From Acidobacteriota bacterium (GTDB taxonomy: Bacteria > Acidobacteriota > Vicinamibacteria > Vicinamibacterales > JAKQTR01): a stretch of 64,000 nt of DNA. The stretch lies in contig JAKQTR010000050.1 in assembly GCA_029562975.1 (NCBI GenBank), positions 1 to 64,000 on the forward strand, read 5' to 3'. This document shows positions 1 to 5,879 of the stretch, in pieces. How positions within the stretch are numbered: the stretch's first letter is position 1; each line of letters opens with the position of its first letter. A model generated the notes under the pieces. That model worked only from the letters and a program-made list of their open reading frames with translations, made no database searches and was not told the DNA's origin. The position numbers and the translations under genes are program-made.

Positions 1-325
1 ACGCTTCCTGCACCACGCTCAGCAACGCCTGTTCCGCCCGGCGGCGCGGCTGCAGCAAGGACGGGAAATAGCTGCCAGGCCGCACCTTGGGAATCGCCAA
101 GTCCACCGTCCCGACCCGCGTATCCCACGTCCGCACGCGGCTCCCGTTGCGGTAGGCGGTGCGGTCGTCGCTCCGCTCGTGGCGCTCGGCCCCCACCAGG
201 GCCGTCACCTCGGATTCCCTCAACGCCTGGGCGAGCACCCGGACGCCTTCCCGCAGGACATCCCCGTCCTGCTCGTCGAGAAGCTTGCCAACGAACGCAG
301 ACAGATCCATCCTTGGCGTGGCCAT
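1..325 (-). CDS. IS256-family (Mutator-type) transposase, N-terminal part, runs off the window
   Basis: The visible 108 codons read from ATG at 325 towards the window edge and give a typical IS256-family N-terminus. It opens MATPRMDLSAFVGKLLDEQD and continues with EVTALVGAERHER, the TAYRNGSR segment, and a WDTRVGTVDLAIPKVRPGSYFP stretch that is the hallmark of this DDE transposase family. A strong Shine-Dalgarno (GGAGGTGA, 333-340) lies 7 nt before the start. The DDE catalytic core would be left of the window and cannot be checked, nor can the far end of the element. The near end should lie between about 340 and 450, but I could not fix its terminal repeat. It is the outermost gene of the decayed accessory island at 1-3835. 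Confidence 0.88.
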   Translation of the reverse strand, partial: MATPRMDLSAFVGKLLDEQDGDVLREGVRVLAQALRESEVTALVGAERHERSDDRTAYRNGSRVRTWDTRVGTVDLAIPKVRPGSYFPSLLQPRRRAEQALLSVVQEA

Positions 326-406
326 CGGCGCATCACCTCCGTGTCGTCTTCTCCGGCTAGAGAGTACTCACGGAACGATGCCCGATGGCCGCTGGCTTGT
401 CCAGCC

Positions 407-586
407 TCAGCGGCTTACCAAATTTCCACCACGTCCTGGGACTCTAACTCTTGATGTCTTCACGTAGCCTCTCTTGCGGGCAAGGCGAAGGTCAGCGATC
501 AGGCCTGCCGTGTCCTCGTCTTCATCGGTTAGATACCTTCGCACAATGGGTCTTGCCGAACTGTATCGAAGTCGCTGGAGCGCCAT
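407..586 (-). CDS. Small hypothetical protein, 59 aa, possibly truncated
   Basis: The frame starts at ATG 586 and encodes a charged peptide (segments RYLTDEDEDTAGLIADLRLA and RKRGYVKTSRVRVP) that looks protein-like, but I do not recognise the family. A TGAGGA sequence lies about 11 nt before the ATG. If the mini-IS at 622-1009 is removed, the upstream nuclease gene would end with a TGA contained in this same TGAGGA, which would make this the next cistron of that operon. The last 10-15 residues may come from the IS256 element that follows, so the natural C-terminus may be lost. It could also be simply the tail of a decayed gene. Confidence 0.4.
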   Translation of the reverse strand: MALQRLRYSSARPIVRRYLTDEDEDTAGLIADLRLARKRGYVKTSRVRVPGRGGNLVSR

Positions 587-621
587 GCTCGTCAAGTCCT
601 CAGCTTGGCTTGATTTCTTTG

Positions 622-646
622 TGCGGGTTCCGTAAATTCTGATCAC
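622..646 (+). repeat. Left terminal inverted repeat of the IS21-derived element
   Basis: This 25-bp end matches the complement of 985-1009 at 21 positions. Its core CCGTAAATTCTGATCA (630-645) recurs as a direct repeat at 654-669 with one change, 24 bp further in. Confidence 0.8.
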
Positions 647-653
647 GCCTTTG

Positions 654-669
654 CCGGAAATTCTGATCA
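654..669 (+). repeat. Left subterminal repeat of the IS21-derived element
   Basis: CCGGAAATTCTGATCA is the second copy of the terminal motif. In IS21-family elements such multiple terminal repeats are transposase binding sites; that role is inferred here. Confidence 0.7.
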
Positions 670-719
670 GCTTTCCGTGGGGAAGATCGCTGGAGACCCC
701 ATCTCCGGCGAGGGAAAGG

Positions 720-878
720 ATGATCGACAGGCTCAAGCGACACGAGATTCAGGTGCTGCGGCGGGCGGGACACACGCGGGCCGAGGTGGCGACCCTCAGC
801 GAGGTGTCCCTCGGGACGGTCCCGCGGGTCGAGGCCGAGGCGGCCGTCACGACCGCGTCCTCGAGCGCTGACGCCTGA
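720..878 (+). pseudogene. istA: IstA (IS21 transposase) N-terminal fragment, 52 aa
   Basis: The frame from ATG 720 begins MIDRLKRHEIQVLRRAGHTR followed by AEVATLSEVSLGTVPRVEAE. This matches the N-terminal helix-turn-helix that opens IstA proteins of IS21 elements, which are usually about 400-500 residues long. The frame stops at TGA 878 soon after the helix-turn-helix, and no DDE core or istB ATP-binding protein follows. A proline replaces the usual arginine or glutamine in GTVPRVE. It is the only coding remnant inside the 388-bp element and could still make a DNA-binding peptide, though I regard that as speculative. Confidence 0.75.
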
Positions 879-962
879 TCCGGCTGGATGGAGCATCCGT
901 CCGAACGCTGCATGTGAACCTTGACGAAGCGATGAAGGAGGACTCAGATAACGGAGACGAAG

Positions 963-978
963 TGATCAGAACTTCCGG
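963..978 (-). repeat. Right subterminal repeat of the IS21-derived element
   Basis: Read on the minus strand this is CCGGAAGTTCTGATCA, 15 of 16 identical to the left subterminal copy. It lies 23 bp inside the matching motif of the right terminal repeat. Confidence 0.7.
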
Positions 979-1745
979 AATTCAGTGCCCAGAATTTCCG
1001 GAACCCACACTTTGGTCTGGAGCCACGCCACAGCTCGTGACGCGGCTGACCGCTCATCATCGTGACCAACTTCCGACGCGCACTCGTGCAGCACGGAGTC
1101 GCAGTCCGACCATCGCAGGAAACCGATACCTTTGAGGTTGATGAGGCCGTCTTTCCGATGAGGCAGCTTGCGCAGGATCGCATCCCGCGAAGCTGAATAG
1201 TCTTTCAAGAGCCTCCTGCCGAGTGATGACGTTCTCTCTTCCACTACCAGTAGCGAGAAGAAGAAATCCCTCACGCCCGCATACCAACTCCCGACATCCA
1301 GATTCCTCAACACCTGATCTCGCTCCGGGTTGTTCGTGGTCCGTTCGGACACATCCGACCGATACTTGGCTTCGACCACCCAGACGCATGCCTCGTTCTC
1401 GATCAGGATGTCGACCTCAGGCTCGCCCTCGTCCTTCTGAGAGAGGCGTAGCGCCGGGGGCGGTTCCAAACGCTTCCACAAGTGCAGTACAACCAGGCGA
1501 GGCGGAAGGGGAGACGAGCCGAATGCCCTGCTGAAGAGCTGTCGAAGCCAGATGGCAGGGTCGATCTGGGCAAATGACCGAAAGACGTTTCACGTTAGAA
1601 CGTCGTTGCTATTCTCACTCCTCATCGCGTCCGTCTTCGAGGCGCGCATCGAGAGCAGCGCGGGATCGTATCGGTCGACGATCCGGTTCCCTCTGAAGTC
1701 GTCCGCCAGGACGACGCCGGTAGCACTACGAGTCGGTGTCTGCAT
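966..1745 (-). pseudogene. PD-(D/E)XK-nuclease-like protein, broken by an in-frame TGA at codon 52
   Basis: Translation from ATG 1745 (preceded by GAGGGTGG) reads through codons containing VLADDFRGNRIVDRYDP. It meets TGA at 1592-1590 and continues in the same frame with NVFRSFAQIDPAIWLRQLF to 966. On both sides of the stop the sequence is coherent protein, so a TGG-to-TGA change (Trp to stop) is the simplest explanation. After the stop, residues EVDILIENEACVWVVEAKYR carry the D...ExK arrangement of PD-(D/E)XK nucleases, followed by SERTTNNPERDQVLRNLD. The last residues are replaced by element sequence; without the insertion the C-terminus would be about WLQTKEIKPS. It follows the ParA cassette on the same strand. 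Restart from a later codon (for example TTG 1481) is possible. Confidence 0.7.
985..1009 (-). repeat. Right terminal inverted repeat of the IS21-derived element
   Basis: On the minus strand it begins TGTGGGTTCCGGAAATTCTG and pairs with 622-646 (21/25). The target duplication CTTTG follows directly at 1010-1014. Confidence 0.8.
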
Positions 1746-1883
1746 GGCACCGCCACCCTCGCACCTGCTGGCTGACCTCGCGAAGCACCCTCCGAGACTC
1801 GCCAGACAGCCGCCGCCTGTACCAACCGGGGTGCCCTGGCGTCAATCGCCGCCTCCGGTATCAGCACACGCGCGATATCGGTG

Positions 1884-2459
1884 TTACTTGTTCGCTTTGT
1901 CAGGCGGACGTGCCTGTCCGTCCGTTCCGTCCCTCAGACTTCGGTAGCCTCGCGCGTTCGTAATCTTCGTGGCGATTTGCTGTCCGAGAGCATCGTGAGT
2001 CGAACCTCGCGTCGTCCGAATGCCCATGGCTGATGCGACTGATTGCAGTTCACGCGGCGACATCTGGTCCAGAATCCTTCGGATTTCATCAATGGGCAGT
2101 GCGTCGAATCGCGCAATCGCCGCTTTTGCTCGTTCCACGTCTTCCGAGCTGAACAGGGCAGGTTTGGGACGCACCGCTCGGGGCTTCACCCCGACAGCCG
2201 TCGCAACGACCGGATTGGCCTTCGCCGCCGCAAACCACGCATCAAGCCTTTCCAAGGCTGCACTCGCTGACGCTGCGTCGTCACGCGACGGGATGGCAGT
2301 CACCCTCTCTCTCAACTCCATCAAGAACCGAATCAAGGCGTCCAACTGCGACGATACATCGTGCCTCTCGGCGTCAGACGGCAAAGATGCCAACAGAGTG
2401 CGGAGACTCTGCGTGAACGCTTGTACCTTGAAGAAAGCTCCACCTCTCTTGGTCGCCAT
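1884..2459 (-). CDS. Hypothetical protein with SAP-like C-terminal domain, partner of ParA
   Basis: This 191-aa protein starts at ATG 2459, 6 nt after the ParA stop, so the two are almost certainly co-transcribed. The N-terminal half is helical (QSLRTLLASLPSDAERHDV, then LDALIRFLMELRERV) and could form a coiled coil. The C-terminal part, LPIDEIRRILDQMSPRELQS followed by VASAMGIRTTRGS and IATKITNARGYRSLR, resembles the helix-extension-helix of SAP-type DNA-binding domains. I do not recognise a named family. The obvious inference is that it plays the adaptor or DNA-binding role that ParB-like partners play for ParA ATPases, but it has none of the ParB/KorB sequence features. Confidence 0.72.
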   Translation of the reverse strand: MATKRGGAFFKVQAFTQSLRTLLASLPSDAERHDVSSQLDALIRFLMELRERVTAIPSRDDAASASAALERLDAWFAAAKANPVVATAVGVKPRAVRPKPALFSSEDVERAKAAIARFDALPIDEIRRILDQMSPRELQSVASAMGIRTTRGSTHDALGQQIATKITNARGYRSLRDGTDGQARPPDKANK

Positions 2460-2465
2460 TGTTAG

Positions 2466-3401
2466 CTAGAACCTCCGGATGAACTCTTTCGTGATGTGCT
2501 CATACTCGCCATAGCTGGCAGCTCTCTTGGCGTTGGGTGTTGCCGTCATCCACACAGGTAGACTCTGCTCAGCGGCTTCACCGTAGCCAATCAGCTCTGT
2601 CGTTCGTTCCGGAAAGCACAGACCCTTCCCCTGCTCCGCGTCCACCTGGATCATCGTACTCTGGTGAACGTTGGTGATGACAGAGCCCCCAAGCCGCACG
2701 CGCACGAAGATAATCCCGCCGATTTGTGCAACATCCATGGGCGTCTTGTAGCCAGCGAACGTCATCGCCGACTTGACGAGCTCACCGATATTCCTGACCT
2801 TGCGCTGGAGAATGTTCAAGCCGATTGTCGAGAGATGATCCGGAATTGCAGTGACCACGTACCAGCGAGCAGCGGTCAGTGCGTTTTGTGTCATGAGGTA
2901 CAGATTCGGCGGGCAGTCAATCAGGATGTAGTCGTAGTCGTTCTCGACCTCTTTCAACGCCTGGCGAAGGAAGGACCGCTCCCGCAGATACGCCTTGGAT
3001 TGCTGGCGGAGAAGTTCTAGGCTTGGAAAAGAACCTGTCACCGAACTGCCGCCCAGGTCCTCACCGAGGAGGTCGATGTCGCAGGGTATTAGGTCGAGCG
3101 TGGGAATGCGATGCTTGATCGCGGAGCCGACAGGTTGTCGCCAGATAAATCGCTTCGTGTCCACCGCTTTCTTCGCTGCAAAGCGATGGTACATGTTGGC
3201 AATGGTGCCGTGCTTCTTTTTGAACTCCTCCCATTCTGGAATCGACGCACAAAGGAATGTGAGGTTCGTCTGCGGGTCGATATCAACCAGCAGGACCTTC
3301 TTCATGAAGTGTTGCGCGAGCGAACATCCGACGTGGTACGTCGTTGTCGTCTTCGCCACGCCACCCTTGTAGTTGATGAACGCGATGACCTTTGCTGCCA
3401 T
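2466..3401 (-). CDS. ParA/Soj-family ATPase (AAA_31)
   Basis: The 311-aa product starts at ATG 3401 after the Shine-Dalgarno AGGGGG. It carries the deviant Walker A motif YKGGVAKTTTTYHVG near residue 12, the Walker A' segment LLVDIDPQTNLTFL, and the Walker B-like ILIDCPPNLYLMTQNAL. These are diagnostic of ParA/MinD-type dimerising ATPases. Family members move or position DNA or protein cargo on the nucleoid. No parS-like repeats or replication gene are visible nearby, so plasmid partition is not shown. The neighbours are a SAP-like protein and a broken nuclease downstream, so an island maintenance or defence role is equally possible. An in-frame upstream extension to 3464 exists but lacks a better ribosome site. 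Confidence 0.9.
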   Translation of the reverse strand: MAAKVIAFINYKGGVAKTTTTYHVGCSLAQHFMKKVLLVDIDPQTNLTFLCASIPEWEEFKKKHGTIANMYHRFAAKKAVDTKRFIWRQPVGSAIKHRIPTLDLIPCDIDLLGEDLGGSSVTGSFPSLELLRQQSKAYLRERSFLRQALKEVENDYDYILIDCPPNLYLMTQNALTAARWYVVTAIPDHLSTIGLNILQRKVRNIGELVKSAMTFAGYKTPMDVAQIGGIIFVRVRLGGSVITNVHQSTMIQVDAEQGKGLCFPERTTELIGYGEAAEQSLPVWMTATPNAKRAASYGEYEHITKEFIRRF

Positions 3402-3517
3402 CGGAACCCCCTGGTCGCAGGCGGCAAGATGAGGCGCTTGCAATATAGGTCCGGGGAGTGACACAACGCAAGGGCCTTCAGGGCGGGTAGGCTTTGCTGC
3501 GCCGTCGCGACGGCAAG

Positions 3518-3832
3518 CTACAGAGCCGCTGAACGGGTCGCGTCTGAACGCGCCCGCTGGAGCAGTTTACGTAGCCTGCGGACGCAGTGATCCGGCTCTT
3601 CCCGCAACGAGTGCTCCCACAGCCGAAGGACGCGCCATCCGTCAGCCCGCAGTTGACCGTTGATTAACCGGTCCCGCAGAGCATTCCGAACTGCCTTCTC
3701 CTTCCAGTAGCGGCGATTGCTTTTGGGCAGAGCGTAGCAGCGTGGGCACCGGTGCCAGAAGCAGCCGTCGATAAAGACCGCAATGCGGTGGAAGGGGAAG
3801 ACGAAGTCCGGACGACCTGGGAGCGCGAACCT
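3518..3832 (-). pseudogene. vsr: Very-short-patch-repair (Vsr) endonuclease, N-terminally truncated
   Basis: The sequence from about 3832 to 3518 gives ALPGRPDFVFPFHRIAVFID then GCFWHRCPRC, SNRRYWKEKAVRN and LRADGWRVLRLWEHSL, which are the Vsr core motifs (T:G mismatch nicking next to Dcm-type methylation). The usual first 30-40 residues, including the R(T/S)xxMxxIRxxxT region, are missing. In their place the frame runs into codons of an unrelated membrane-protein gene, with a GTG at 3859 as the only plausible start. No cytosine methyltransferase is visible. I read this as a truncated gene at the island edge. It could be expressed as a fusion from the chromosomal start at 3956 only if a frameshift occurred. 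Confidence 0.75.
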
Positions 3833-3836
3833 CGTC

Positions 3837-3956
3837 CGCGGCGCCGCTGACGGGCTCACCCAGCAGGCCGAACAGCCGGGCAGGTGCGGCGAGGAGGTTG
3901 ACCCCGAAGACCAGGCAGACGAGCGCCTTGATGACGAGGAGCGTTCGGAACGTCAT
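3837..3956 (-). pseudogene. 5' fragment of a small membrane-protein gene cut by the island
   Basis: ATG 3956 has a clear Shine-Dalgarno (GGGAGG) and is followed by 40 codons beginning MTFRTLLVIKALVCLVFGVN, a first transmembrane helix, then LLAAPARLFGLLGEP. Small four-helix membrane proteins of about 120-150 residues with this kind of opening are common, but here the reading frame loses any membrane character after about 3837, exactly where Vsr sequence begins in another frame. I infer that the accessory DNA joined the chromosome inside this gene. The rest of the gene is not in the window. Confidence 0.65.
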
Positions 3957-4147
3957 CGTGAGCCTCCCGTGTCTCGCCTGCGTCCGCGCGTCGCCGGTCT
4001 TCGGCACCCGAATCCGGACCCCGGCGCGCAGGTGGATCGCAGCCTGCGGGACACTCCAGTTGTCGTGATGCGGGTATGTTACGCCGAAGGGGAGGCGGCC
4101 TCAAACGCCGCCAGCGGCGGCCCGCGGCCAGGGGCCGGCACGTGTCG

Positions 4148-4170
4148 GCCGGCCGGCGCTGCCGGCCGGC
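4148..4170 (-). terminator. GC hairpin after the fucosidase gene
   Basis: A perfect 10-bp stem (4148-4157 with 4161-4170, GCCGGCCGGC) closes a 3-nt loop and begins 5 bp after the fucosidase stop at 4175. There is no T-tract, so it is either a weak intrinsic terminator or an mRNA 3'-end stabiliser. Confidence 0.5.
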
Positions 4171-4174
4171 GGCT

Positions 4175-5566
4175 TCAGCCGGAGCCCGCGCGCGCGCCGC
4201 TACTGGGGTCGCCGTCGAAGTCCAGCCTGACGACCATCACGCTGTTGGCGAACTCGTTGGCGGGCAGGCCGGTGAGGCGCAGGTAGGCCGCCTGCTCGGC
4301 ATGGTCGCTCGGCGCCATGTCGAGGGCCCACGCCACGGGCCGGCCGGTGTTCAGCAGCGTTGCCCGCTTCGGCGCCCTGGCGAGAGGCTTCAGCTTCACC
4401 GAGTCGCTGACGGGGTCGCGGTGCAGGTGCACGTAGAGGGTGTGGCCCTTGCGCGTGAGGAGCACGCTGCGGTTCGCGGTCAGGTCCGATGCGGGATGCG
4501 TCCCGTCGAACGACTCTCCCACGGCCGCACACCACCGGCCAATCCGGCGCAGGATGCCCGCCGGCACGGCCGGAATCGTCCCGTCCGGCTTCGGGCCGAC
4601 GTTCAGCAGGTAGTTCGCGTCGCGCGCACGGTACGTGTCGATGCTGCGCAAGAGGTGGCGATCGGTGTAGTAGCTCTCGTCGCGCCGGTAGCCCCAGCTC
4701 TCCACGCCGACGCTCTGGCACGCCTCGGTCCGCTTGCTGAAGGGGCCCAGGTCCTCGCCCGCCGCGTCGACGTCGCGCTCCGGCGTGCCGAAGTCGCCGG
4801 GATCGAACCCGCGGTCGTTGATCACGGCGGACGGCTGCAGCCGCCGGATCATCGCGTTCATGGAGGGATCCGCGTGCTGCTCCACGTTCATGTCCCACCA
4901 GAAGCCGGAGATCGCTCCGTAGTCCGTGCAGAGTTCGCGGACCTGGCCCCTGACGAACTCCAGGTACCGCGAGAAGTCCGGCTGATCCTGCGCCTGGGGC
5001 GGCAGCTCGTGATGGCGGCCCCGGTTGGGGTAGTTCGGGTGGTTCCAGTCCGCGATCGAGTAGTAGACGCAGAGCGGCACGCCGCGGCGGTGGCAGGCGT
5101 CGGCCAGCATCCGCAGGATGTCCCTGCCGAACGGCGTGTTCATCGTGTTGAAGGGCGTGAGCTTCGTGTCCCAGAGGCAGAACCCGTCATGGTGTTTCGC
5201 CGTCACGCAGACGTAGCTCATGCCGGCGTCGCGCATCAGGTCGAGCCACTCATCGGGGTCGAACGCCACAGGGTTCCACTGCGCAGCCAGTTGCGCGTAC
5301 TCCCGTCTGGGCACGCGCCGGCGCCACTGCTCCTGCTCATGGAACCCGTTGATGGCGTAGAGCCCCCAGTGAACGAACAGCCCGAAACGCTTCTGGAACC
5401 ACCAGTCGCGCCCGTCGCCGAAGCGCGGGGCAAGGGCGGCGGGCGCCGTCTGCCGCACCGCGGCGGCCGGCGGCCCGGCGTCACCGCGGGCGGCGCCGGC
5501 ACGAGACGACACGGCCGCGCCTGCCAGCGCGGCGGAACCGGTCTTGAGGAAATCCCTGCGTCTCAC
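4175..5566 (-). CDS. Alpha-L-fucosidase, GH29, Tat-exported
   Basis: The 463-aa protein hydrolyses alpha-L-fucosidic bonds in glycans. The start is taken as GTG 5566, giving a twin-arginine signal VRRRDFLKTGSAALAGAAVS; a GTG two codons earlier is an alternative. Family motifs are RFGLFVHWGLYAINGFHEQE near residue 60, AKHHDGFCLWDTK, and FWWDMN near residue 224, the usual position of the aspartate nucleophile. The C-terminal end is a short beta domain. Export suggests periplasmic or surface degradation of fucosylated polysaccharide. It stands alone between the island edge and an esterase gene that is also on the minus strand. Family assignment is secure; substrate is inferred. Confidence 0.93.
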   Translation of the reverse strand: MRRRDFLKTGSAALAGAAVSSRAGAARGDAGPPAAAVRQTAPAALAPRFGDGRDWWFQKRFGLFVHWGLYAINGFHEQEQWRRRVPRREYAQLAAQWNPVAFDPDEWLDLMRDAGMSYVCVTAKHHDGFCLWDTKLTPFNTMNTPFGRDILRMLADACHRRGVPLCVYYSIADWNHPNYPNRGRHHELPPQAQDQPDFSRYLEFVRGQVRELCTDYGAISGFWWDMNVEQHADPSMNAMIRRLQPSAVINDRGFDPGDFGTPERDVDAAGEDLGPFSKRTEACQSVGVESWGYRRDESYYTDRHLLRSIDTYRARDANYLLNVGPKPDGTIPAVPAGILRRIGRWCAAVGESFDGTHPASDLTANRSVLLTRKGHTLYVHLHRDPVSDSVKLKPLARAPKRATLLNTGRPVAWALDMAPSDHAEQAAYLRLTGLPANEFANSVMVVRLDFDGDPSSGARAGSG

Positions 5567-5879
5567 GCGCACCCCCCAGTTACCGACGCCGGCCGTTGCG
5601 CGGCCCGCACGCCGCGGTGCGGCGCCCCGGACCTGCGGAAGTCTACTTCGGCCGGCCCCCGCGCCGGCGCGGGCCGAGTCCCCCTCCGCCCGAGGCAGGG
5701 TCTCGCAGGCCGGCGCCGTGACTGTCGTGCGTTGACTGTCGCGCGAATCTCGCCGGCCTGAACAGGCGCGAGGTCGAAGTGCAGACTCGCGAGCCGCGCC
5801 TCCGGGACCGAATAGGGCAACGGGCGGCGGAGAGGGATCGTCCGGAACCGAAGCAGGCGGCGCGCGGAGGGCCGCTCTC
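5567..5879. other. 313-bp gap between fucosidase and esterase genes
   Basis: No convincing gene. A minus-strand open stretch (about 5700-5880) reads peptide-like for 40 codons (PLPYSVPEARLASLHFDLAP) but has no recognisable family and no ribosome site. The region must carry the fucosidase promoter. Confidence 0.5.

Larger units (their letters stand above)
622..1009. mobile_element. 388-bp non-autonomous IS21-derived element (MITE-like) with target-site duplication
   Basis: The ends are inverted repeats: 622-646 against the complement of 985-1009 match at 21 of 25 positions and begin TGCGGGTTCC / TGTGGGTTCC. Inside each end is a second copy of a 16-bp motif, CCGGAAATTCTGATCA at 654-669 and its near-complement at 963-978. 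The element is flanked by a perfect 5-bp direct repeat CTTTG at 617-621 and 1010-1014. TG-starting ends, several repeated terminal motifs and short target duplications are known features of the IS21 family. Between the ends there is only a 52-codon istA fragment and no istB. I infer an internal deletion derivative that was mobilised in trans. It sits in the last codons of the nuclease gene at 966-1745. Confidence 0.8.

Noticed and set aside
389-413. Short hairpin at 389-413 as the IS256 terminal repeat
   Set aside because: The pairing needs a bulge, and no opposite end of the element is in the window to compare with. It is not enough to define the element boundary.
1590-1592. TGA at codon 52 of the nuclease gene as recoded tryptophan or selenocysteine
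   Set aside because: All other genes in the window use TGA as stop, and there is no SECIS-like hairpin that I can support. Simple nonsense mutation in a decaying island is enough.
2466-3401. ParA as proof of an integrated plasmid
   Set aside because: No ParB, parS-like array or replication initiator is visible. ParA relatives also occur in islands and non-partition systems.
4076-5761. Plus-strand frame of 561 codons over the fucosidase
   Set aside because: Arginine/valine/alanine-rich antisense shadow of the GH29 gene without ribosome site or motifs. The same reasoning removes similar frames over most other genes.
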